From NCBI GenBank assembly GCA_902806565.1, contig CADCXA010000027.1, forward strand, positions 2,108,001 through 2,172,000: a stretch of 64,000 nucleotides of DNA, written 5' to 3'. Below, one piece after another: positions 35,602-46,229 of this stretch (its first letter is position 1; every line of letters begins with the position of its first letter). Under the pieces are notes generated by a model that was given only the letters and a program-made list of their open reading frames with translations, was not told the DNA's origin and ran no database searches. A program made the translations under genes and the position numbers. Origin of the DNA: Hypoxylon rubiginosum (taxonomy: Eukaryota > Ascomycota > Sordariomycetes > Xylariales > Hypoxylaceae).

Positions 35602-36400
35602 TTAGTTATCACGGTCGCCACCATCTTTAGACACGAAGACATAGTCAGTAAAGGTTCGGGAATCGGCGGCGCCGGCAGTGGAGGAGGATGCATGATTGAC
35701 GAGCACGTATTCACCTTCGCTGGCCGTGGGAGTGGGAGGCATGGCGCCCCCGTGTCCAGGGGCTTGCTGGGCCTGCTTGGCAGTTCCTGGCCGGGATCTC
35801 TGCTGCTGCTGCTGCTGTTGCTGCGCCGCTATGTCTTTCTCGAGGGCCGTCTTCTTGGCGAATGCGTCGCCGATGGCTTGCCGTTGGGCCCGGGGGCTCA
35901 GGCCGCCCGCGGGTTGCTGCTTCTTGAGTCGCTCCTCCATCTCCTTGATCCGGGCCTCGAGGGCTTCTAATTCGGTCTGACCGCTCGTGACTTGTTGTTT
36001 CCTAGCCCGAAGCATCAGCAAAACGTTGGCCGCACGACAGTGCAACTGGAAAAGCCGAACGTCAGGGGGTATATATATATCAAACATACCGCTTGTCTAC
36101 CTGTTCGTCCAGGTCGGCGATGCTGTTCTCAATTCGGAAGATATCCATTAGCTCTTGGCTAAAAGAGCGGGCAATGGTGCTGTAGAGAAAATAAGTGTTA
36201 GTACTCTTCCGGAGCTGAGCAATCCGTCCATTGGGTGCAACCTCGCATTGGTAGGAGCAATGGCAAGGACAAATATATGGGGGCAATCAAACGTAGGGGA
36301 CTCACGATTGCGGACGGCGGCCATTTGGCTTCCAATCGCGGTCGAGTTCCTCGTCGGTCGGGTTCATCTTGGGCAAGAAATTGATGCTGTCCTCGTACAT
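35602..36400 (-). CDS. Uncharacterised coiled-coil protein with polyglutamine
   Basis: I do not recognise the family. The spliced model gives 205 residues: a start MYEDSINFLPKMNPTDEELD, a helical segment ARSFSQELMDIFRIENSIAD, and a Lys/Glu-rich coiled coil (about residues 75-95, ELEALEARIKEMEERLKKQQ). An eight-residue glutamine run follows at a CTG microsatellite, and a C-terminal SEGEYVLVNH and FTDYVFVSKDGG tail. Exons on the - strand are 36400-36306, 36179-36101 and 36045-35602; phases join and the total is a multiple of three. The second intron has an unusual GTAGAC donor, chosen because the stronger GTATGT site 10 bases on breaks the frame. It is small and soluble, perhaps a complex subunit. 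Confidence 0.72.
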
Positions 36401-39400
36401 AGGCGTGAGAGAAAGAGAGAGGGAGGGAAGAAAGGGTTGCAGAAAGTTGGTCCAGGTCGGAATGTCGGGGAGAGGAATATGCTGGAGAGCTCGGTGGTTA
36501 ATATTATTATTGGTGTTGGAGTTGGCGGTGGGGGAAAGTGAGCGAAAGGCGGGTCGCAGGAGAATCGGGACGTGACTTGTGAAAATGGACTAAACTGCCT
36601 AGGTGCCAGGTGGAAATAAAATAATAAAAAGGGGGGGTCAGGCGAGTGGGAACTCAAGCCCTGTGCCTGTTCTGTTCTGGTCTGCGGTACCTGACCTGGG
36701 CGGTGTTAGTAGTAAGGTTGGTGAGATTGGTGAGGTTGTGTTGTGTTATGGAGGTTGTTTGCTGAGTTGGGAAAGCAGTTTTATTAGGCAATACAATGCA
36801 TTCTGCATTCATAAAGAAAAGGAGTTGGAAGTTGCGAGAAATGTTAACATCAAAGCTACGGATCGGGCAAGTCGGCAGTCTTCTCTCTACTACATAATGT
36901 ACCGCTCAGTGTTCACATCAAAGCTGAAGGAGAAAGTGGATAAGAGATTACCTCACTGGCTTTCGAGGATGCACACGGGTATTTGGATGGGTAATAATTA
37001 CAACTTCTCTTGGCATCTAGCTACTTTGGACGGATGATCTCAAGACTATCTCATCATTAGACACAAACCTTCTATGCGCTTTGAGTTTGACGAATGATGA
37101 TCCAAATCAACTGACTAGCCTGTCAACTTCCTGCTAACTTAACTCGATGTAGCGTCCTATAATATCACTACTAGTTTATCTAAGTACATACTTGTCCTTA
37201 CCTATCAGCTATCACGGAATAGACAGAAGACAAAGGAGATAAGTACGGTTCCTATCTGCATAAAGAATACTTAACATTGCATTGTACAACGACAATGCCG
37301 AATCGTCTAGTCACAGAATCACAAACGATTAATACGGGCGATTTGGCCTGCGCATGAATTGGCGACCCTCTTACCGAATCACTGTCTCGACGTTCCTGGA
37401 CTGATCTAGGTAAGATAGGTACATATGTAAAATAGCTTTCCCAAGAAAGTTACTTTAATCTCCCTTGCTTTCATGCATTACAACTACATACATGGTACTT
37501 GACATGCGGCTCGCAACACAACGTGAGCCCCCTTATTCTTGCAGAGCCCTGTGTATCACTCCGGGGTACTTCTTTTCATTGTCCGATTCGAGATCCTTTA
37601 GATTTTTTGACGCGCGGGAACTAAATTGTGACCCTAACGGCTGCCCCTCACCCCCTTTTTTCTCTCTCCTTTACCTTGTATTAAATTAGAAGCTTTTCTA
37701 TCTCCCTACCTACCTCTACCTCTACCTCTACCCTCACTATTCACTACCGCTCGGCAATCGAGCATGTTGAAAAGGAGCAAATATGCCTCACATGAGTTTA
37801 GGATGGTGATGCGTAATGGATCTTACTGGGCTGTGTGACCTCGACCCCAATGACATCGAGTAAGCAAATTCAGACACGTGCGCTCCTTAGATCCAATGTC
37901 AGGTTCACATGTCATTTCCTACCTAGCAATAGATCTATCTAAGCGACGATGCGACTTTGTCGAGAAACTGATAGCAAATAAGTCATCGAGGCTACAGAAC
38001 GTCGTAAACTCGAGGAGCGTAAGGCGCTTAATCGATTTGTAGCGAGATCACAAGGTCGCTCGTTAACGCTGTCGCCGTTTATCCATTCAAAACTTGTGTT
38101 GTGTTCTACAATTCGTCCGGGTCTAACGGAAGAAGCATCGGCCAAATCTCAGCAGAGTCGCTCCCGGCAGTCAGCCTTAGCTCGCTAGCCATGACTGTGC
38201 AGATGAGAACTCAATACGACAGCCGCTGGGTCCGCGGGAATATAACATTAGGAGTTCTCGGGAGCCGGTTCCCGTCCCTCGATCAGAAACCCCCTGCCGG
38301 TCCTACTCCGGAGGGTGCAACTTCGTCAGCCAGCCGCGAACTTGGACTTTCTCCGTTAAGCAATACGTAACACGCGACTCGGCGCCGACGCGGCTCGTGA
38401 TATAACATTGTTACTCGCAGTGCGTTCCACCTGTATCTAGGACTCAATGTCAAGGATCAAGCATGTTTCGCTTCTCCTTCTGCAGTAACTTCAAGACTAA
38501 GTATACATTATGGAATACGAGATGCCTAGTACCAGAACAGTGTTACTACACATTTAAGCACCATTGGCAAGATCAAAGGTAAGTATCTATCGTTTAGTAC
38601 CCTTACTTTTTCGGTCTTATTACCTGAATATTCACATGTGCGCTGTATCATCCGTTGATTAAATATCCATTTCGTACTCTTCAGGCTACTTGTATAACGA
38701 GACGGGTGGCTTATAAGGGGGCCATGGAGATGGATGACGAAGATGGTTTTCGGCATTCTTGAAACACTTACATCCTATGTTCGAATTAGACGTGACGGAT
38801 GATAAGTAGAAAATACCTATATGGAGAACCTCTAATACAATACTCTTAGTTAACGCCGACATTAATTGCGTATAATGAGTTGGGTTTCAACACCATAGAT
38901 TCATGCCGAAGCTCGATAATACCAACTGTTTTGAATTCACAATCCGATATATGGAGTCATTTGACTGGCCTAGCTTTCTCTTACACGCCTTTAGAAGTTA
39001 GAGAACGGCCGAGTTGAAGAGACCAACGAACTCCACACCACCCTTCTGAGGACATGTGAATTGTAAAGCGCACGCTAGGACATATTTACTCCTGTTGGAG
39101 TTATTTCTTACGTCCTAAAGCTTCACCTAGGGATGTTCTGCAATATATACTTAGGAACCTTGACTGTGGAAATAGTTCGGTTTGTTGTCTAAGTGCACCA
39201 TAATATTCTATACGGGATATGGTTATGTATTATCTGGAGAGAACTCCATAAAACTCGAAAAAATTCGTCTTAAAGTGCAGGTCCGGCCTTGGCTATTAAA
39301 GAAGAATTAAAGGAAAAAAGATATCATTGAGCATGTTAGCGTCAAGTTTTACTAAATTTAACTTTAAAAAAACGATAAAAAAGCGTAGTAATCGTAGGTG

Positions 39401-39933
39401 CTATCACAGGTGCTATTTACAGAATCCCGATTGATTTTATTAGGTACAGGGATCTTTACGCACGGACCATCTACGCTAGCAGTCATTTACAACACCCCGG
39501 ATCCCGCCATCTCAACCCAGTCCAACCATCCATCTGGCAACACTGGCCGATCCCTTTTAGACACACGAATCATAACACCGTACCACTGGTAAACCACCAC
39601 TTGCTATCTGCAGTTTTCCGAACACGCCTAAGCCCATCACGTGACTTATCGCCAACGACAAGGAATCGTGAAAATATTCCAACGCGAATAGCCTCATCTA
39701 AATAGGCCTTAATCGTCGCCATTCCGCCCTTAGAGTGGTCGGGGCAGTTTTGAATGATTCTTGCATTTACGGTTAAATACTCTAGTACGCGTCAAGACCG
39801 GGTTTCCCCCCTCGGAATGGCCTGCGAAAGGCGCCTTCAACCTTGCTGACCGTGTCACTAGATCGTGGCGCCGATTCACTTTTTACAGCGACGTGACGGT
39901 CCCCTCGACCACGGCCGAGGTGGATTTTATGGC
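36401..39933. other. Gene-poor 3.5-kb intergenic region
   Basis: This is the largest stretch outside the isochore without a recognised gene. It separates divergent genes. I see a CTACCTCTACCTCTACC microrepeat near 37,705, a GC-richer patch at 38,100-38,400, and AT-richer DNA at 39,300-39,380. ORFs of 60-144 codons occur (for example 36603-37037) but show no motif, and most begin with non-ATG codons. A TTTTTACAG stretch at 39,880-39,888 could be the end of a 5' UTR intron of the bromodomain gene. Confidence 0.5.
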
Positions 39934-42900
39934 ATGAATCATAACTCGACTGCTTACACACTCCTCGAAGCCTTTGCTTTATTCCAAGAGCTCAACCGAA
40001 ACTTCCAAAACGGCCTCGTTATCGGCACGTTCAGTCGCATCTCCGACGCGCTTAAGCACACGCCCTTGATATATGAGCAGGGCGAGTACGATGCCGGCCG
40101 ACTGAGCCCCGAATCCCTGCAGGGCTACGCCCTCCAGATACTTAAGGAGGAGAAGAGACGAGAAGCTGAGGCTGCAGCTGCGGATAGGAACAACGCTAGT
40201 CTGTCGCCGAATTCTAGGAAGAGAAAGCTCCAGAGTCCACCCTTACCTACCATACAGGAAGCCCTTGAGCAAAAGGACAAGCTCCCGAACTTGGTCGAGA
40301 AACTCTACTTTCGATTCCGCGATGGCCTTATCAAAGAGATCAGGGCGGACGAAAGGCGGTTCGAAGAAATTCAACATGAGCTTGCCGAGATCGAACGAGG
40401 CGAATGGGATGATAGGCTTGGTCAGGAACAACGTGCGGACCATGGCAAGAACGGGATTTCTAATCCTAAGGATACGATACCTGCGAAGCCGGAAGCTCAA
40501 ATAACACTACCACCTTCGGTGCCGACGACAGCACTCGCACCGATACCAATCCCGACACCAGTACCAATACCAACACCTGTTCCGATTCCACCTAGGATTC
40601 AGGACCCTGGGAGGAAGATCGAACCACCGCGTACTCCTCAGCCGTCGCAGGAACGGAATACCGTACATCAAGCTCCCTCACCCTTTCCACCGACCGCTCG
40701 ACCAGCTAGTGAAGCTCGCCATACCACCCCTGATAATAGGCCGCAAGAACTTAGCCGGCCGACAAGTAGCGCGACTCAGGTTCTACAACACCCGCAAGTC
40801 GTCCAGGGTTACACTCCACGGCCAGGGTCTGTGCCGCCTCATCCGCCCGCTACGGACGGACTCCAACAGCCTGTTGGCATACCGAAAGGTAGAAGCCCTA
40901 CACCAATACAGTCGATACCATCTAACCAACCTAATACTCCCACTCCTGCCCCGGCTTTGAAGTGGGAGCCTCCATATCAGCCTCCTCATCAGCCCCTTCA
41001 ACAACCTTCCCACCAGTCTCCCCATCAACTTCCCAATCAACTTCCCCATCAATCCTCTCCTCAGCCTCCCCAGCCTTCTCATCTACCTCCCCATCAACCT
41101 CCGCAGCCACCGCCGCAACACCAGCCTCCCCATCAAACGCCTGTTCCGTCTCCCCGTCCTCCGTACGGCGCGGGAGTCGCTCGGCCTCCAATATATCCTG
41201 CTCAGACTCCCACTGGTCATCCTCATTTCCCCCAGAATTACGTAGGCGGCAGGCAAACTCCTGGTCAATATGCTCAGCAACCTCGGCCCCCCGTGCAAGG
41301 GTCTGCTCCAGCGTCTCCTTCGGTGCTTTTACCTCCGCAGAATGCTAGTCAAATACCACCTTCGCTGCCATCCTTACCCTTGAACGCAACCCCCGATGGC
41401 GCAGGACAGCAAAGCCAGCAACGACGCCCGGCTTCTGTACCTGCATCGAATTCACCGGGTCCTAGTTCAGGGCCAGCACTCCATCTCCAACATCCAGGCC
41501 AGCACGGACCAACTCAGACACCTGTTCGTCCGCCTGCCGCATTATCAGCTACACACCCAGCTGCCAGTTCTACAAAGCCTCCTGTGCCGCCGGCTCAATG
41601 GTCACAAGCACCCGGCCCGACTCGGCCTTCCTTTTCACCTCAGACGCCTATTCAAGCTACACCAGCTCCCCAACAGAACCAACCACAAGTATCCTCGAGG
41701 TCTTATAACTCTCCGTACAACCCGCATGCTCAACTGGGTAGTGCTCCCGAACCAGTCCATCGCCCACAAGTGCCTCCTTTACAGACTCCAGGAGCCGCTG
41801 CTCAGTCTACACGTCCATCGCTAATAACACAAGTGCAAACGCCAGCTACCGGTTCTCCTCATATCGTGAGAGGACATGCTACCAAATGGGTTTCAACTCC
41901 AACGCCTGCAACGCCACGCATGGAAAATATAAGTGGTTATTTTGACATTGAGAGTCCGGTCTTTGAACCAATCAGTCCTCCCCCTCAGCCTGCCCAGCTA
42001 CCAAGGGCCTCTCCTGACAATGCCAGGAAGAAGGAGTTGCAGAAGGTCATACCAAAGTTGGACGGATCGGCTACCCGGCCTCGGGGCCGGCCACGCACGG
42101 TGCATAAAACGGCCCCTCAGACACAAGCGGTGGAGACCCCGATAGAACCGGACCCTGCCGGGAGCAACATTAAGAATGAAGCGGCAACCCCCAAAGGGCT
42201 CGAGGAAATTAGCGCTACGGCACCTCCGGATGAGAATATCTCAAGCCAGGTTCAGACTGGATCGAACCAAGCGTCGAACAAACGCAAGCGGCAGGAAAGT
42301 CCCCCGATTAGGGCTCCTCCAGCACCGGCCACACATGTTTTATGGACACGTTCGTTCAATAAAATCAGTCAATCTGCGCTGGATCAAATTATTAGCCACC
42401 GTCACGCTAATATGTTTGCCCATCCTGTCAAGCCGAAGACAGCGCCGGGGTACTTCGAGATAGTGCTTCGACCACAGGATTTGAAAGGCATTCAGAAAGC
42501 GATCACAGCAGGATCCAAAGCGGCAGCTGCAGCCGTGGCAACAATGCCGGATATCGAGCCGAGCGCTACTAACGTGTGGCTTCCGATATCAATAGACCTA
42601 GTCCCTCCGCGAGGTATAGTAAACATCGCTCAGTTGGAAAGGGAATTGGTGCACATGTTTGCGAATGCTATCATGTACAACCCAGATCCTTATCGTGGAT
42701 TTGGGCCATCATTCCTAAGGTCGAATCGGCGTGCCAGTCTGGAAGGCGATGGCGAGGACTACAGAGGCTACGAGGTGGATGAGAACGGGGTCGTTAAAGA
42801 TACTCGCAGCATGTTTGGGGAGGTAGAGAAGTTACTAGGTGATCTCCGCAACGAGGTGGAACGAAATGCGCCGCCGCCAACAGGTGTGCCGCCGTCCATG

Positions 42901-43002
42901 AGTCGCAGCATGAGTGCAGCAGGCTTCGAGGCCAACACGGCTGAGGATGATATAGATGAGCAAGCAGGAGAAGCCAACAAAAGACGACGGGTCAGGGGCT
43001 AG
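39934..43002 (+). CDS. Bromodomain protein, BRD8-like (possible NuA4 subunit)
   Basis: The product has 1,022 residues from the first in-frame ATG; the frame is open further upstream but only with GTG. The N terminus (YTLLEAFALFQEL, FSRISDALKHTPLI, SPESLQGYALQILKEE) matches the conserved head of fungal BRD8-like proteins. A coiled-coil region follows (about 115-170). A very long Pro/Gln/Ser-rich disordered middle (about 190-700) includes many PHQ-type repeats. The C-terminal bromodomain is at about 802-925, with WTRSFNKISQSALDQIISHRHANMF, a ZA-loop-like stretch and NAIMYNPDP carrying the acetyl-lysine-binding Asn. In animals BRD8 belongs to the Tip60/NuA4 acetyltransferase complex; that role here is inferred. 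Confidence 0.82.
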   Translation: MNHNSTAYTLLEAFALFQELNRNFQNGLVIGTFSRISDALKHTPLIYEQGEYDAGRLSPESLQGYALQILKEEKRREAEAAAADRNNASLSPNSRKRKLQSPPLPTIQEALEQKDKLPNLVEKLYFRFRDGLIKEIRADERRFEEIQHELAEIERGEWDDRLGQEQRADHGKNGISNPKDTIPAKPEAQITLPPSVPTTALAPIPIPTPVPIPTPVPIPPRIQDPGRKIEPPRTPQPSQERNTVHQAPSPFPPTARPASEARHTTPDNRPQELSRPTSSATQVLQHPQVVQGYTPRPGSVPPHPPATDGLQQPVGIPKGRSPTPIQSIPSNQPNTPTPAPALKWEPPYQPPHQPLQQPSHQSPHQLPNQLPHQSSPQPPQPSHLPPHQPPQPPPQHQPPHQTPVPSPRPPYGAGVARPPIYPAQTPTGHPHFPQNYVGGRQTPGQYAQQPRPPVQGSAPASPSVLLPPQNASQIPPSLPSLPLNATPDGAGQQSQQRRPASVPASNSPGPSSGPALHLQHPGQHGPTQTPVRPPAALSATHPAASSTKPPVPPAQWSQAPGPTRPSFSPQTPIQATPAPQQNQPQVSSRSYNSPYNPHAQLGSAPEPVHRPQVPPLQTPGAAAQSTRPSLITQVQTPATGSPHIVRGHATKWVSTPTPATPRMENISGYFDIESPVFEPISPPPQPAQLPRASPDNARKKELQKVIPKLDGSATRPRGRPRTVHKTAPQTQAVETPIEPDPAGSNIKNEAATPKGLEEISATAPPDENISSQVQTGSNQASNKRKRQESPPIRAPPAPATHVLWTRSFNKISQSALDQIISHRHANMFAHPVKPKTAPGYFEIVLRPQDLKGIQKAITAGSKAAAAAVATMPDIEPSATNVWLPISIDLVPPRGIVNIAQLERELVHMFANAIMYNPDPYRGFGPSFLRSNRRASLEGDGEDYRGYEVDENGVVKDTRSMFGEVEKLLGDLRNEVERNAPPPTGVPPSMSRSMSAAGFEANTAEDDIDEQAGEANKRRRVRG

Positions 43003-43581
43003 CAGCATGTCTCGTCTCTTGCCCGGTAGGCAGGGCTCAATCCTTGGGATCGTTGTCTATTCCAGCTGTACATTTGTTGACTAATAAATATAATGAAGAA
43101 AGACACCAAGGTCCAATTGTGACCTAAGTTTCTTGTAAACAACATTGATCTTGACCATGTGAACATATCTAATTACATCGTGAGAATGGGCGCTTGCATG
43201 ACATGATGTAGGTTTCTGTCTATGTCCTTAATGAGGTATTCTGCTACTGTAAGTGGTGCACGGACCTTATTTAAGCTAACCCCATTTATGTAAGTAAGAG
43301 AAAGAGGCAACTCTTAAACATCTGCAGGTACAGGCATGTACACATCCATGTACACATCCCCAGCATGGCAACGACACCCTTCGTTCTTAGATGCAATTTA
43401 CAAGTCTTGATCTGAACTCAATTATTACTCATGTCTTTCTATGTCACCTCTTTCTTTAGTAATATTCTGGTAGCCAGCGATACCTACCCTTTACTGTCTT
43501 GAGAATACTTGTACATTCGCGATACTTGGGCACTACAGGCACTAGCACGAGTCGCGTCGAAACGCGTCAATTGACTAAATC
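43003..43581. other. Intergenic region between bromodomain and AT-hook genes
   Basis: It contains the 3' flank of the bromodomain gene (an AATAAATATAATGAA signal near 43,083) and the promoter of the AT-hook gene. ACATGTACACATCC is nearly duplicated at 43,335-43,360. No gene is seen. Confidence 0.5.
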
Positions 43582-45676
43582 ATGGTGCATCGCCGGGTAA
43601 TTGCTGATTCTGATGACGAAGATGTCGAGGAAAACCCACCAAGTCCTGTCAGAGAGGATATCATGGACCCTCCAGAAGTAGAGCCATTGAGTCCGCATCG
43701 CAAGGCATCGAGTTCGGGGACACCAGGTGCTCACAATCAGCAATCCGACTCTACGGATCAGTCATTTTTTGCTAGCGTCTACGACGAGCAGCAGAGCAGA
43801 GCTGCGGCCCAGCAGTCTCAGCTGATCGAGCAGATCATCCGACAGAGCCAGAAGGCGAGCGGAAGCAGCGGCGAGATCTCACTCCCTGCTAAAGGCAAAG
43901 GCAGGAAGGCGAATGCTTCTTCAGCTACGAGCGTCACGTCGCCCGTGGTTCTTAGCAGGCCGGGAAATCAGCCGTCGCTTTTTAGCGAAGGTGCATCCAA
44001 CATCACGACGCCGCGAAAGAGCGCGCCAGGGGCCTGGGATGTGCCCAGCAGTCCCGAGGGTGCAAAGAGCGCGAAGAGCACGAAGGGTTCAAGAAGGAAG
44101 AATGAGAAGTCGTATGGCAAACGAAGGAGAGACTCGAAGGTGGTTTCCAGTCCTGCGGCAGCTGAAATATTCATGGGAGACGATGGAGCATCTGGAGATG
44201 TTGTCCAGAATACTGGCACGCTTAGTGAGATGCTTGCTCCAAGTCACCCAGTCGACCTCTCTCCGCAGCCCGCGGCGAAGAACAGGGAGGTCTCACTTCA
44301 CGATTCTGTACCTCAAGAGACGGCTACGGTGGCAAACTTCTACATTGCCCAGAGCAATCTCACTACTATGCAGAAGCTCGAGTACGAGAAAGTCAGACTG
44401 CCGCAGAATAGCTATCCCGGCCTCCCCGGCTCTCTCAATGATCAAAAGTCGAGCGGTATGACAACTATCGCGTATCCAACCCCTAGTCGTTACGCCTCTT
44501 CTTCTGGCCCACCACTCCCGTGGGAAAGAAGTCCCGCTGCTGATCCTCAGCCAGGAAACTCTGATATCATAGATGTAGGTATACCCGTAGAGATACGGCT
44601 TGCGAGTTTGGCTAATGATATCACAGATAACTTCTTCTCCAGATGTCATGGCGGCTGGCCATGACTATGCTGAAGGAACAAGGGCAGATACAACGCACAT
44701 GGAGATACATACAACAACTCTCAATGAACTCGAACCATCAAATGGAGGTTCTACTCCGAAAGGCCCCGAGAAAAAGAAGGGGAAAAGGAAATTACAGAAC
44801 ACACAAGATGAAGATGAGCTCGGTCAAGACGAACCTTGGGATCCTGATGTTAGAAAAGATCATAAACGCCGGCGCAGTAAGCAAAAAATCAACTCGCCAG
44901 ATCTGCGTGAAGGTGATGAAGATATCGAGCTCATCCCAAACCTCCCCGGTGAGCCTCCTGGAGATGAAATTCATGGGACCGACGAATTTACACTTGATAT
45001 TCCTGCTACGGAACCGTCTCCGCCTATCCCTGCCTCGGAGCCTAGCATACCGGAAGTCCAGCCAACGCCTCAACCGAAGAAGCGTGGACGGAAGAAAAAG
45101 CAGCCTGTGAGCGAAGATGCTACCCTGCAAGAACAGATCTCTACTGTTCAACCCGTTGAGGCACAGCCTGAGATGGATAAACCTAAGAAGAAACGAGGCC
45201 GCCCACGGAAGTCGGACACAGAGAAGCTCGAGGCGGTAGCAGCTCCTGAGCCTGAGGCTGTATCTACATCTAAGGCCTACGAGGGTGACACCCAGCATGA
45301 CGAACTTGCCTCGTCGAAAACCCCCATAAATAAGGGGAAGTCGAAAATGAAGAAGTCGAAGAGACAAGCCCACGTACAGGATGAAATAGACGAAACAGCG
45401 AATGAACAGGCCGCAGATGAAGATGGAGATATGTCACCGTTGAAAGAAATCAATCGCAACTCCAGAACGTCGTCTCAGAAATCTATGCCAACAGACGAGG
45501 TGCCTGAGGAGGCGGGCTCCGACCAGAATCTGCCTCCCAATCAGCCTGCAGCCAAGGCAATCTCAAACCCCAAGTCCACGCCGACGCCCACTCCGTCTCA
45601 GCCCAAAGTGACGTATCGGGTCGGCCTCAGCAAACGGACCAGGATCACGTCGCTATTGAAATCGATCAAGAGATAA
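43582..45676 (+). CDS. AT-hook nuclear protein
   Basis: The spliced product of 680 residues is mostly low-complexity and acidic/basic. Two AT-hook-like motifs are clear in the second half: KKRGRKKKQP and KKKRGRPRKSD, which insert into the minor groove of AT-rich DNA. The extreme C terminus, YRVGLSKRTRITSLLKSIKR, looks conserved and basic and recalls the end of other fungal AT-hook proteins. The N terminus is acidic (IADSDDEDVEE), followed by Ser/Gln-rich stretches. Exons are 43582-44574 and 44627-45676, a 52-bp phase-0 intron with GTAGGT and CACAG. It probably binds chromatin; no enzyme domain is seen. The genome's AT-rich RIP DNA is a possible target, but that is speculation. Confidence 0.75.
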
Positions 45677-46229
45677 AGTAGGCTGTGCTAGGGTAGCCTC
45701 AGGCGATGCACGCACCTACGTAGCTGGTAGAAATCGCCTTTTAAATCTTTATCGAAGTTCTTCACACTTCGCTTTTGTGCGTAGGAATTGATGTGGTTAA
45801 CATAAGGGGGTGAATAAAAATGAGTATTTTCAAGAAGAATTGTTCGAATTCCCCTCCGTCTTGTTGGAGTGTCAAGCATGGAGTACTGGGCGTTGATACG
45901 TGGGTGACGCCTCTAAAAAGCGAGACAATTTTATGCGCCCTGGCTGGCTTATACCTCCACCGATAGTCTTGCGTAACACACCATGAAAGCTAGACGATCC
46001 AGTTTTGGGAAAGTAACTGACGCCACTTGAGGCAGGCTGGCAACAGATTGGACTGCAACCTATAATTGTGCATGAGTGGCTTAGGAGGGGGCGAGACTCT
46101 GCTACGAGAACTTCTGATTTTCTCGGAGGGTTCCTCTCAACTCCCAACTCCCAACTCTTCCACTTAACTACATCGACTTCTGAAGCCGTCTTCTCCGTCC
46201 ACGGCTAGCACGTCACAATCACCACCACC
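45677..46229. other. Intergenic region upstream of the NACHT gene
   Basis: It contains the AT-hook gene 3' flank and the promoter of the NACHT gene, with a CAACTCCCAACTCCCAACTC triplet repeat at 46,138-46,157 just upstream. No gene is seen. Confidence 0.5.

Noticed and set aside
36603..37037. 144-codon ORF on the + strand in the large intergenic gap
   Set aside because: It overlaps low-complexity G-rich DNA and has no domain or convincing start context.
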